The notes beneath the pieces are model-generated. The model worked only from the letters and a program-made list of their open reading frames with translations. It made no database searches and was not told where the DNA came from. Of a stretch of 64,000 nt of DNA, positions 1 to 7,726 are shown piece after piece. The number at the start of each line of letters is the position of its first letter. Position 1 is the stretch's first letter. A program made the position numbers and the translations under genes. Source of the stretch: Phycisphaerales bacterium (GTDB lineage Bacteria; Planctomycetota; Phycisphaerae; Phycisphaerales; UBA1924); NCBI GenBank assembly GCA_029260345.1, contig JAJDDK010000001.1, forward strand, positions 1-64,000, given 5' to 3'.

Positions 1-49
1 CACCGGTCTCCAAAACCGGGGGTTGGGGGTTCGAGTCCCTCCGGGCCTG
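1..49 (+). tRNA. tRNA-Trp (CCA), 5' part cut by window edge
   Basis: Only the anticodon arm, T arm and 3' acceptor strand are inside the window. The anticodon loop reads CTCCAAA, giving anticodon CCA. The T loop TTCGAGT at 30-36 is closed by a five-base-pair stem, and the acceptor strand at 42-48 is followed by discriminator G at 49, as expected for tRNA-Trp. No CCA tail is encoded. Confidence 0.9.
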
Positions 50-95
50 TTTCAGGTCTGGGGTGTCCGAACTCGCGAGGTCTGCGAGTCACTAG

Positions 96-167
96 GCGCC
101 CATCGTCTAACGGTTAGGACCCCAGCTTTTCAAGCTGGTAATCGGAGTTCGATTCTCCGTGGGCGTA
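96..167 (+). tRNA. tRNA-Glu (TTC)
   Basis: A full cloverleaf can be folded: acceptor 96-102 pairs with 160-166, anticodon stem 122-126 pairs with 134-138, and the seven-base loop between them carries anticodon TTC at 129-131. The T loop TTCGATT follows. The discriminator is A at 167 and CCA is not encoded. Confidence 0.95.
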
Positions 168-208
168 TTGTTTGTTGGACCGCGTTGCGACACTGTCGGA
201 GCGCATTA

Positions 209-282
209 GGGGCTGTAGCTCAGCTGGTTCGAGTGCCGGTCTGTCACACCGGAGGTCGCGGGTTCGAGTCCCGTCAGCCCCG
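209..282 (+). tRNA. tRNA-Asp (GTC)
   Basis: Acceptor GGGGCTG at 209-215 pairs with 275-281, and the discriminator is G at 282, as is usual for tRNA-Asp. The anticodon loop CTGTCAC carries GTC between CCGGT and ACCGG stems. A standard T loop TTCGAGT is present. CCA is not encoded. Confidence 0.95.
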
Positions 283-323
283 TTAGCGGTTTTTTGAAAA
301 TTTGATTTCGGTTGTTCTTGATC

Positions 324-396
324 GGGGCCGTAGCTCAGTTGGGAGAGCGCCTGAATGGCATTCAAGAGGTCAGGGGTTCGATTCCCCTCGGCTCCA
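324..396 (+). tRNA. tRNA-Ala (GGC)
   Basis: Acceptor GGGGCCG at 324-330 pairs with 389-395 with one G-T pair, and the discriminator is A at 396. The anticodon loop ATGGCAT gives GGC. The D arm TAGCTCAGTTGGGAGAGC is canonical. CCA is not encoded. Confidence 0.95.
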
Positions 397-410
397 CTTC
401 CAGGAACTGG

Positions 411-494
411 GCTCGGGTGGCGAAATTGGTAGACGCGCAGGCTTCAGGAGCCTGTGGGGGAAACCCCGTGAGGGTTCGAGTCCCTCCCCGAGCA
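411..494 (+). tRNA. tRNA-Leu (CAG)
   Basis: A class II tRNA of 84 nt with a long variable arm (about 447-467). Acceptor GCTCGGG at 411-417 pairs with 487-493, and the discriminator is A. The anticodon loop TTCAGGA between CAGGC and GCCTG gives CAG. CCA is not encoded. It is followed 39 nt later by a second Leu gene. Confidence 0.95.
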
Positions 495-533
495 TTTTGG
501 TCGGGCCCAGTTGGAAGTTTGAGGAAGATCGAT

Positions 534-617
534 GCCCACGTGCTGGAATTGGTAGACAGGCTGGTTTGAGGGACCAGTGTCGGAAACGGCGTACAGGTTC
601 GAGTCCTGTCGTGGGCA
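534..617 (+). tRNA. tRNA-Leu (GAG)
   Basis: A class II tRNA. Acceptor GCCCACG at 534-540 pairs with 610-616 and the discriminator is A at 617. The anticodon loop TTGAGGG between CTGGT and ACCAG gives GAG. A long variable arm precedes the T arm. CCA is not encoded. Confidence 0.95.
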
Positions 618-673
618 CTTTTCGCGGCGGCTTTTGGCGATCTCCGGCGTTGGGCGGCGTGCTTGCTCAGTGC

Positions 674-693
674 GACGTGGCTTGTGCCACGTC
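674..693. other. Perfect 8-bp hairpin in the tRNA array spacer
   Basis: GACGTGGC at 674-681 and GCCACGTC at 686-693 form a perfect stem around a TTGT loop, inside the longest spacer of the array (618-840). There is no T-tract after it, so it is more likely a processing or pausing structure than an intrinsic terminator. Nothing else was recognised in this spacer. Confidence 0.4.
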
Positions 694-840
694 TCCTTCG
701 GCGCGCACTTACCCGCCTTGGGTCTCATCCAAAATCCGCTCGCGAAAAGTCGTTGACCGGTTTGGATGTGGTCGATGGCTTTGCTTTATTTGGTGGCCGA
801 TCTCGGTTGATTGTGGCATCGTAGGTGTCTGTGGTTTTAT

Positions 841-915
841 GCGCCCGTAGCTCAGTTGGATTAGAGTGCCTGACTACGGATCAGGAAGCCGGGGGTTCGA
901 GTCCCTCCGGGCGCA
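841..915 (+). tRNA. tRNA-Arg (ACG)
   Basis: Acceptor GCGCCCG at 841-847 pairs perfectly with 908-914, and the discriminator is A. The anticodon loop CTACGGA gives ACG; in bacteria this A34 is normally deaminated to inosine by TadA so that CGU, CGC and CGA are read. CCA is not encoded. Confidence 0.95.
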
Positions 916-994
916 CTGGCGGCTGCGTGATCGGAATCTTGCCCCGATCCGTCGGCAGCGGTAAGGTTCGCGACTCCCCAGACGGGAGCGCCTT

Positions 995-1077
995 GGGCGG
1001 TTGCCGGAGTGGTCAAACGGGGCAGGCTGTAAACCTGCTGGCTTACGCCTTCGGGGGTTCGAATCCCTCACCGCCCA
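995..1077 (+). tRNA. tRNA-Tyr (GTA)
   Basis: A class II tRNA of 83 nt. Acceptor GGGCGGT at 995-1001 pairs with 1070-1076 and the discriminator is A. The anticodon loop CTGTAAA between GCAGG and CCTGC gives GTA. It is the last gene of the array and is followed within 21 nt by a terminator. Confidence 0.95.
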
Positions 1078-1097
1078 CTTCTTTCAGACCACAAAAT

Positions 1098-1135
1098 AAG
1101 CCACGCCTCATCTGGGGCGTGGCTTGTTTCTTTTT
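1098..1135 (+). terminator. Intrinsic terminator after the tRNA array
   Basis: AAGCCACGCC at 1098-1107 pairs perfectly with GGCGTGGCTT at 1115-1124 and is followed by GTTTCTTTTT. On the minus strand the same hairpin is followed by ATTTTGT, so it may also end the pseudopilin transcript coming from the right. Confidence 0.85.
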
Positions 1136-1152
1136 GCGAACGACGCCTCAAA

Positions 1153-1485
1153 TTATTCTTCAGGCTCCACGAGCGCCACGATGCCGGTCTCGTTGTCGTA
1201 GACCAGCTCCCACCCTTCAGGCAACTCAGGAACGGCGCCCATCCGGAACATGTCCGGCGATAATTCGTCCGGCCAAATGCCGTTCTTCGATCGATAGATT
1301 TCAACAGCCTTTTGCGCGGCGTCGAGATTCGCAAGCGCCGCAGTCTCCGCCGCCCGATCCGCGTACCGCCCGACCAGCGGCGTCGCGAGCGCCGCAAGGA
1401 TCGCCAGGATCGTGATGACGAGCAAGAGCTCCACGAGCGTGAACGCGCGACGGCATAATCGGACGTGCCGGAGATGAAACTTCAT
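1153..1485 (-). CDS. Type II secretion pseudopilin-like protein
   Basis: A 110-residue protein with a short basic leader and then the prepilin cleavage and N-methylation signature FTLVELLLVITILAILA at about residues 15-31, with the conserved Glu five residues into the mature protein. A prepilin peptidase would cut before Phe15, and the hydrophobic helix would enter a pilus or pseudopilus. The globular part is short (about 75 residues) and acidic toward the end, closer to a minor pseudopilin of the GspG/GspH size class than to a major pilin. No secretion ATPase or secretin lies nearby, so its machinery is encoded elsewhere. It probably shares the bidirectional terminator at 1098-1135. Confidence 0.8.
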   Translation of the reverse strand: MKFHLRHVRLCRRAFTLVELLLVITILAILAALATPLVGRYADRAAETAALANLDAAQKAVEIYRSKNGIWPDELSPDMFRMGAVPELPEGWELVYDNETGIVALVEPEE

Positions 1486-1642
1486 GAACCGTCTCCTCGC
1501 AGACGCATCAGTGCGGTGACGAAGCCTTCGTCGATCAAAAATGAGGAAAGATTAAGCCAAAAATGGACTCATTCACCCGGGTCGAAAACGTCACGACGAC
1601 GCGCACGTCACCGCCGCAATTATCGCTCTCACACAAATTTGC

Positions 1643-2812
1643 TTACGTCCGCTTCAAGTTCTCGCGGCTGATCATCAGCTTGAGCGTCTGACTCACGAGA
1701 TCGATCTCGCGCAACGTCAATCGATTGAAAAATGGCAGCGCCAGCGTGCGATGGCTCACGCTCTCCGCCACCGGAAAATCACCAGGCGCATAGCCAAATC
1801 GCTCACGATAAAACGGCTGCAAGTGAATGCACGGGAAGTACGCCGCGGCGCCGATGTCATGCCGGTGCATGCCTTGAATAATGCGGTCCCGCTCCTCGGC
1901 CGTGTATTGATCAGCCAGCCGCACCACAAACACAAACCAGCTCATGCGCGTGTGCTGATCCACCGTCGGCAGCAGAATGTCGGACGTATCCAACAAGAGC
2001 TGGACATATTCGTTGGCGACAATTTCTCGTTTTTCAAGAATGTCACCAAGCCTGCGCATTTGCGCAACACCCAGCGCGCAATTGATCTCGGGAAGTCGAT
2101 AGTTGTAGCCAAGACGATCGTGTCGAAACGCCATGCCGAGCGTTGACGATTGCGGCTGCCCCTGCCCGGGAATCGCGCGACCCTGATTTCGCATCGAGCG
2201 GCACACATCCGCGATCGTGTCGTCATCCGTCACGATCATGCCGCCTTCACCCGTCGTGATCTGCTTGTTTGGATAAAAGCCGAACACCGCGACGCGCCCA
2301 AATGACCCAATCGACCGGCCCTTCCAGGCGCCGCCCAGCCCTTCGCACGCATCTTCAATCAGCGGCAGTTCATGCTTGGCGGCAATCGCGCGGCAGCGAT
2401 CCATGTGCGTCGGATTGCCGAAGACCTCGACGGCGAGAATCGCTTTCGTGCGCGGCGTGATCGCGGCTTCGATCCGCTCCGGGTCCATGTTCAGCGTCAC
2501 TGGGTCGATGTCCACGAACACCGGCTTCGCTCCGACGAACAAAATGCAATTCGACGAGGCGATAAAGCTGAACGGCGTGGTGACGACTTCATCCCCCGGC
2601 CCGATTCCAAGAGCAAGCATCGCCAGATGAAGCCCGGCCGTCCCTGAGGAAACCGCGACCCCGTGCCGCCGCCCGGCGCGGCTGGCGACCAGCTCCTCGA
2701 ATTCCTCCATCATCGGCCCGCCGGCAAGCCGGTCCGACCGTAGAACCATTTCAACGAGCCGAAGTTCGTCATCGGTGATGTCAGGCCGCGAAAGTGGGAT
2801 CTCATCAATCAT
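1643..2812 (-). CDS. DegT/DnrJ/EryC1/StrS family aminotransferase
   Basis: A 389-residue PLP enzyme of the nucleotide-sugar aminotransferase family. Asp154 in IEDACEG would bind the pyridine nitrogen of PLP, and Lys183 in FYPNKQITTGEGG is the expected Schiff-base lysine. SSGTAGLH at about 55-62 is the phosphate-binding region. The full family length is present. Members transfer an amino group to keto-sugars on nucleotide carriers, for O-antigen, capsule or glycoprotein glycans; the exact sugar cannot be told from sequence. It stands alone here, with no sugar dehydratase or glycosyltransferase next to it. Confidence 0.9.
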   Translation of the reverse strand: MIDEIPLSRPDITDDELRLVEMVLRSDRLAGGPMMEEFEELVASRAGRRHGVAVSSGTAGLHLAMLALGIGPGDEVVTTPFSFIASSNCILFVGAKPVFVDIDPVTLNMDPERIEAAITPRTKAILAVEVFGNPTHMDRCRAIAAKHELPLIEDACEGLGGAWKGRSIGSFGRVAVFGFYPNKQITTGEGGMIVTDDDTIADVCRSMRNQGRAIPGQGQPQSSTLGMAFRHDRLGYNYRLPEINCALGVAQMRRLGDILEKREIVANEYVQLLLDTSDILLPTVDQHTRMSWFVFVVRLADQYTAEERDRIIQGMHRHDIGAAAYFPCIHLQPFYRERFGYAPGDFPVAESVSHRTLALPFFNRLTLREIDLVSQTLKLMISRENLKRT

Positions 2813-2960
2813 TCGGGTGCCGTTGTCTCGAAGGGGTCGCTGTCATGTCGCCGCGTCCCGATCAGCCGTGACCGGATCGCGCAGTGTACGTCTGCCACGC
2901 AACGCAGTCGCATTGCGACTGAAGGTGGTAGATCGGCGTTTGAGACTGGTCCGGACGAAC

Positions 2961-2993
2961 CAAAAATGAAAGCCGCGACCAACTGGCCGCGGC
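2961..2993 (-). terminator. Intrinsic terminator (minus strand)
   Basis: Read on the minus strand, GGCC-rich arms at 2985-2993 and 2972-2980 form a nine-pair stem with one mismatch, followed by TTTCATTTTT-like sequence at 2961-2970. It lies 31 nt downstream of the small secreted protein gene at 3024-3347. Confidence 0.65.
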
Positions 2994-3023
2994 GAGTGAT
3001 TCAATGTGATGTTTTCTTTGCGG

Positions 3024-3347
3024 TCAGAGCGACTGGCGACGACGACGGCGTGACGCGAGCAAGCCCAGCCCAACAGCGCCCATCGCGCCACTCACGGGCA
3101 GAGGCGCTGGCGTCGGGGTTCCGCCCTCGGGTGAATCGTCGACCAGAAGCGTCGACATCATTTCGTCGTGTCCATGTCCGCTTGCGGCCTGACCGGACAA
3201 TCCGAAGGATTCGCCGGGAATGCCATTGGGCCCAAACCCGGCGCCGGACAAATCGATGTGCTCATCTGCGGGACCAGCGACAGCTGCCCCGGCAAAGCCA
3301 ATGGCAACGATGCCACCGACCAATGAAAGAAACTTCCTGTGCTGCAT
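3024..3347 (-). CDS. Small exported protein with PEP-CTERM-like tail
   Basis: A 107-residue protein with a signal peptide (residues 1-24, ending AVAG), a short Gly/His-rich central part, a Thr/Pro linker (TPTPAPLPVSG), a hydrophobic segment (AVGLGLLAS) and the basic end RRRRRQSL. This tripartite C-terminus is the PEP-CTERM-like sorting signal common in planctomycetes, recognised by an exosortase-type system. The central part is only about 50 residues and matches no domain I know. It has its own terminator at 2961-2993. The 237-base stretch upstream (3348-3584) is AT-richer, and I see no gene in it. Confidence 0.65.
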   Translation of the reverse strand: MQHRKFLSLVGGIVAIGFAGAAVAGPADEHIDLSGAGFGPNGIPGESFGLSGQAASGHGHDEMMSTLLVDDSPEGGTPTPAPLPVSGAMGAVGLGLLASRRRRRQSL

Positions 3348-3584
3348 CTTTCTCTATTCTCCCAACGGGTGGCCCCTCCACCCGATTCGTTCCATCATAA
3401 CGTCCGAAAACAAATGATCAAGCTTTCCCTAAGCTACGACCCTTCTGACGCTGATGGATACAACATCACAGTATTACTCAATTTATGCAAACGTCAAGAG
3501 AATTCCAGGCCACGTAAACGGAAGTCCCGGATAACTCAAAACTGTCCAATAATTCGCCATTTCCCTCGTGAGAGGGTCCGAAAA

Positions 3585-3658
<74 letters not shown>

Positions 3659-3760
3659 TCTTGAAGATCTGGACCGTCGGCGACCGCCCGAATCCGGGCC
3701 GGAGACTATCCCCGATGAAACTGGTCGTCAACGGTTCGGACGCCCAAATTGCCTTTCGGC

Positions 3761-4846
3761 TCACTTCGTTTCGAGACTTCGCCGCCAAAAGTCGAGCGAC
3801 ATCGCCTCCTTTGCCATCCACAATGTCTCCTCCGCGACGACATTCGCCCGCTCCGTCCCCGCGCGAATGATGTCCACGACAGCCGCGTCTCCCTGTGGCC
3901 CTTCGTACTGTGCGCGCCGTTCACGAATTGGCTCCAACAACTCATTCACCGCGTCCACCACTGCCATTTTCACATGACCATCGCCAAGATTGTCGCCCTT
4001 GCGATAGCGCTCCTTCATCTCCGCAACGGCGCCGGCATCCTTGATGAACACATCTGCAAACGTGAAGACCGGATTGATGTCCGGGTCACCAGGGTCATTC
4101 GGTTCGCGGCTCTGACCGGGATAAATCGCGCCGATCTTCTTTTTCACCTGCTTTGGCGTATCCGAAAGAAACACGGCGTTGTTCAAGCTCTTCGACATCT
4201 TGTGCTTGCCGTCCGTGCCGACCAGCCGACCAATGCGCCCGATGAGCGCCTCCGGAATTGGAAACACACCGCCCTGCGCCTCGTAATCCTCGTCTTCCGC
4301 ATGTGAATCCACGCCGCAGTACACCTGATCAAAACGCCGCGCGACCTCGCGGCACATTTCAATGTGCGCCACCTGATCTTCACCGACGGGCACATATTTG
4401 GGGCGGAACACAAGAATGTCCGCGCACTGACCGACCGCATACATCGGGAATCCGAAGGGATACGTGTCGCCAAGACCCTTGGAGTCAATCTCCGTCTTCA
4501 GCGTCGGGTTGCGCATCACCCGGTTGAATGGAATCAGCATTGCAAAGAACCACGAGAGTTCCGCGATGGCCGGCACTTCGGTCTGCAACACGATCGTCGA
4601 GCGATTCGGGTCGATGCCGCACGCGAGCCAGTCCTTCACGATTTCGATCGTGTCCTGATGGATCTCTCGGGAGCGCTCGGCGCGCGTCGTGAATGCATGC
4701 ATATTCGCCAGCAGGAAGTAGCAGTCGTACTCATCCTGCAAACGGAGCCGGTTCTCAATGGAGCCGACGTAATGCCCAAGGTGGAGCCGCCCGGTGGGCG
4801 TATCTCCCGTCAGGACTCGTGGCTTGTCACTGTTCGTGGTTGTCAT
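3761..4846 (-). CDS. trpS: Tryptophan--tRNA ligase
   Basis: A 361-residue class I aminoacyl-tRNA synthetase that charges tRNA-Trp. The HIGH-type signature HLGH is at residues 22-25 (context TPTGRLHLGHY) and KMSKS is at 216-220. FGFPMYAVGQCADIL and PVGEDQVAHIE are family landmarks of the Trp subgroup. Length is slightly above the bacterial norm of about 330-350 residues because of a short N-terminal extension. It is followed on the same strand by tRNA-Ile about 100 nt away, and a tRNA-Trp gene lies 3.7 kb to the left. The start follows the only ATG placed well before the HIGH motif. Confidence 0.97.
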   Translation of the reverse strand: MTTTNSDKPRVLTGDTPTGRLHLGHYVGSIENRLRLQDEYDCYFLLANMHAFTTRAERSREIHQDTIEIVKDWLACGIDPNRSTIVLQTEVPAIAELSWFFAMLIPFNRVMRNPTLKTEIDSKGLGDTYPFGFPMYAVGQCADILVFRPKYVPVGEDQVAHIEMCREVARRFDQVYCGVDSHAEDEDYEAQGGVFPIPEALIGRIGRLVGTDGKHKMSKSLNNAVFLSDTPKQVKKKIGAIYPGQSREPNDPGDPDINPVFTFADVFIKDAGAVAEMKERYRKGDNLGDGHVKMAVVDAVNELLEPIRERRAQYEGPQGDAAVVDIIRAGTERANVVAEETLWMAKEAMSLDFWRRSLETK

Positions 4847-4880
4847 GGGGCCGACAGGCTACCGGCAGCCCTCTTGGGCG

Positions 4881-5837
4881 TCACTTGAAGATTATCGCCT
4901 GCGCGAGGTTCGCTGCATTGAACGCGATGTGCATCACGACCGCCGTGCCCAGCCGCCCGGTTCGCTCAAACGCCAGGCCGAAAGCGATTCCCAGCACGAA
5001 CAAGCCCGCGATCGCTTCCGGTCGCACGGACGATACGTGCGCCGCGGCAAACACCGCCGCCGTGACCACAATCGCAAGGACAGGCGAGCCACCCGCCGCC
5101 CGAATCGCCGTCTGCAGGAACCCTCGATAGATCAGTTCCTCCACGATCGGCGCCGCGATCACGACGGCCGCAACCAAACCCCACCACGCGAGCGTTCTCT
5201 CGCTTGAAGTTAATTCGGCAAGCAATTCATGCGAGATTGGATCCGATGGTGCGCCACGAAGCGTGTCCGCCAAAAGTCCCGCGGCTAGAAGAACCACCAT
5301 CACGATCGGCGCCGCAAGGAGATACGCCCCGACCCCAACGAAGGGGTCGCGGCCTCGAATTTTGAATCCGGCGCCTTCGTACGCCTTCGGGCGTGAAAGA
5401 AACATGCCGGCGAACGCCATGATTGCCGTGATATAGGCCGCCCACGCCATCAGCGCTTGCGCATCAAGGCTCTGGGCGTCCCAGTCCAACGACTCAATCG
5501 CCAGCGCCCCAAACATGCTCCCCGCGACCATGATCGCGTACAGCGCCAGCCCTGACCCCATCCAGAACACGGCCGTCGCCGCGTGTGGGTCGCGCCGCCG
5601 AAGCAACTGCGTTTCACGAATCGATAACACCCGGCAGCGCCACAGGACGATGAGGACAACTCCGGCAATCACTCCCCAGACAAAAATGGCCAACAATTGC
5701 GGCGACATCGCTCCCTGAAGCTCTACCGAACCACTGCTCGAGGCCAGTACACTCCCCGAGCTCATCCCAAGAACCACCGTCACCACCACGAGCCACCGGA
5801 CGCCCCCGATGACCCCCGACGCCCCTCGCCCACCCAT
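4881..5837 (-). CDS. CPBP-family intramembrane metalloprotease (Abi/CAAX-like)
   Basis: About 318 residues with a signal-like N-terminus, several membrane segments, and the three CPBP motifs near the C-terminus: EELIYR (Glu233, Glu234, Arg238), FAAAH (Phe263, His267) and HIAFN (His303, Asn307). These form the proposed intramembrane glutamate protease site of the CAAX/Abi family; the substrate is unknown. The frame is open further upstream, but a longer protein would run deep into trpC on the other strand, so I use the ATG at 5837. That still overlaps the trpC start by 29 bases. A later non-ATG start is possible. Confidence 0.8.
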   Translation of the reverse strand: MGGRGASGVIGGVRWLVVVTVVLGMSSGSVLASSSGSVELQGAMSPQLLAIFVWGVIAGVVLIVLWRCRVLSIRETQLLRRRDPHAATAVFWMGSGLALYAIMVAGSMFGALAIESLDWDAQSLDAQALMAWAAYITAIMAFAGMFLSRPKAYEGAGFKIRGRDPFVGVGAYLLAAPIVMVVLLAAGLLADTLRGAPSDPISHELLAELTSSERTLAWWGLVAAVVIAAPIVEELIYRGFLQTAIRAAGGSPVLAIVVTAAVFAAAHVSSVRPEAIAGLFVLGIAFGLAFERTGRLGTAVVMHIAFNAANLAQAIIFK

Positions 5838-6657
5838 CACGCTCGAACAGATCGTCGCCCACAAGCGGCGCGAGGTGAAGGCTGCGAAGTCAGACGCTGA
5901 CATTGCCCAGTTCAAAGAAATGATCGAAGAGCTTGGGCGCCCGCGAAACTTTTTCAGCGCCGTCACGGCGCCCAGCCGCACCGGGCGGACCGCCATCATC
6001 GCCGAGATCAAACGGAAAAGCCCAAGCGCCGGCCAGATTCGACCGGAATACGCGGGCGATTTGTTTGATCCGGCGGACATCGCCAAACGGTATCACGCCA
6101 ATGGCGCCGCGGCGATTTCATGCCTGACGGACCGTCACTATTTCGACGGAGATATTTCGTTCATCCATCGCATTCGTGACGCCGTGCCGCTCCCGGTCCT
6201 GCGCAAGGATTTCATCATTGATCCGTGGCAGATCTGGGAGTCACGTGCGTACGGCGCGGACGCTGTTCTGCTCATCGCTGAATGCCTGAACGAAAGCGAA
6301 ATTCTTGACCTCATGATTCTGGCGCACGAACTCAACCTCACCACGCTCGTTGAGGTGCATTCGGCCGACAATCTGCTTCGCTTGCGCCCGCACGTCGGTT
6401 TCCCGGCCCGCAGCTACATGCTGCTCGGCATCAACAACCGCGACCTCGCCACGATGAAGACGGATCTGAATCACACCATTCGCCTCGTGGATCTAGTCGA
6501 GGACAAACGCATTCTTGTGAGCGAGTCTGGGATCCGCACGAAAGCGGATCTTGACCGCTTGCGCGCCGCAGGTGTGCGCATTGCATTGGTTGGGGAATCA
6601 CTGATGGCCGAAGCCGACCCAGGCGCCGCGCTGGCGCAGCTGCTTGGTCGTTCGTGA
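5809..6657 (+). CDS. trpC: Indole-3-glycerol phosphate synthase
   Basis: A 282-residue TIM-barrel enzyme that closes 1-(2-carboxyphenylamino)-1-deoxyribulose 5-phosphate to indole-3-glycerol phosphate in tryptophan synthesis. IVAHKRREV at 15-23 is the usual N-terminal helix. Glu66 and Lys68 in AEIKRKSPSAG, Lys133 in LRKDFIIDP and Glu158 in IAECL fit the catalytic residues, and LVGESLM near the end is the phosphate-binding loop. Other trp genes are not adjacent. The start overlaps the 5' end of the divergent CPBP gene, so both promoters would lie inside the neighbouring gene. Confidence 0.96.
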   Translation: MTPDAPRPPITLEQIVAHKRREVKAAKSDADIAQFKEMIEELGRPRNFFSAVTAPSRTGRTAIIAEIKRKSPSAGQIRPEYAGDLFDPADIAKRYHANGAAAISCLTDRHYFDGDISFIHRIRDAVPLPVLRKDFIIDPWQIWESRAYGADAVLLIAECLNESEILDLMILAHELNLTTLVEVHSADNLLRLRPHVGFPARSYMLLGINNRDLATMKTDLNHTIRLVDLVEDKRILVSESGIRTKADLDRLRAAGVRIALVGESLMAEADPGAALAQLLGRS

Positions 6658-6685
6658 ATCTCAAGTAGGAACGCAAATTGTCGAC

Positions 6686-7582
6686 TCAGCCAAGGCTGGA
6701 GCGACGCCTCAATTGCTCCCGCTGCACCTGCGTCACGCATTTGCACAGCGTGTTGATGACGAACTGCTTGTACGACGGGTTGTGGCTGAATTCGAACGAC
6801 ATCCCGAGGTATCGGCGTTGTTCACTGTCCATGCGCACGTGAGCGAGCCGCGCCACCACGCCAAGTGGCGCCGGCAAGTGCGGCGTCAAATGAAGCGTCA
6901 ACCAGAACATGCGGTGCTGATCAAACGGCTTGGCGTCGTCGGCATCGACGACCAATCCGGCGCCGCCGCCGCCAACGTTGACGAGCGTTGTTTCGGTCGG
7001 TGGTCCGACCTCAGGTAGAAGAAGCGGCTCCGCCTCTCCCACGAAGCCGGCGAGTTGCCCCTCGTTCATCATCTCGATCCGCGTGCGGATTGCCGTTTCG
7101 GCTGGGATCGTGCTCGCCGCCGAGAGCAGCGGATGCGCATCGACGCGCGGCAGCTCCAGACCAACCGTTGAAACGCGATAGAACTGACGACGCTGGCATC
7201 GCTCAACCGTCGAAGGCAAAGACAGCCGAATCGCGACGACGCTCTTGTCCGCGTTTAATTTCGTCTTTGTGCGGCCGAGACTTCGGGTGCGAAACATCCA
7301 GCGGTTCTGCCCGAGCGAAAACACCACCACCATTTGCACGCCATCATGAATCTCGATGCGCTGGCCGAGCGTCATCGGCTCCTCGATGAGGATTTCATCG
7401 TCACTAACCGCCATGAGGCGGACGCGCCAGATGAGATCGACGCCGCCGGCCTGAGCATCGTGACCTGCACCCTCGTCATCATTCGACTGGCGCTGAAAGG
7501 TGATCTCAACGGCGCCGTTGCGTTCGCAGACTTTCTGCAACGTTTGGCGCCAGTTCTCTGTCCGTGAGCGTGATGCGGGCAC
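6686..7582 (-). CDS. YcgR-like PilZ-domain protein with altered motif
   Basis: About 298 residues. The N-terminal half resembles the YcgR N-domain, and the PilZ domain starts at RRQFYR (about residues 131-136), which contains the RxxxR half of the c-di-GMP-binding motif. The second half, normally D/N-x-S-x-x-G, reads NVGGGG, so the Ser is missing. C-di-GMP binding is therefore possible but not assured. I chose the GTG at 7582 because GAGAGGA sits five bases before it; a longer GTG-started version begins at 7666. It is the last gene of a minus-strand run, 144 nt after the transglutaminase gene. Confidence 0.65.
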   Translation of the reverse strand: MPASRSRTENWRQTLQKVCERNGAVEITFQRQSNDDEGAGHDAQAGGVDLIWRVRLMAVSDDEILIEEPMTLGQRIEIHDGVQMVVVFSLGQNRWMFRTRSLGRTKTKLNADKSVVAIRLSLPSTVERCQRRQFYRVSTVGLELPRVDAHPLLSAASTIPAETAIRTRIEMMNEGQLAGFVGEAEPLLLPEVGPPTETTLVNVGGGGAGLVVDADDAKPFDQHRMFWLTLHLTPHLPAPLGVVARLAHVRMDSEQRRYLGMSFEFSHNPSYKQFVINTLCKCVTQVQREQLRRRSSLG

Positions 7583-7726
7583 GACAGTCCTCTCTCGCGA
7601 ATCGTCCTGAAAATCACCACAAGACGGTCCTGCAAGATCGACGAGCCGCCACGTCCGCTTGACCACGATCCCGTGACTCTGCTCATGCGCAACGTGTCTT
7701 TGACCGGCGCAACCGTTGCCGGAACG

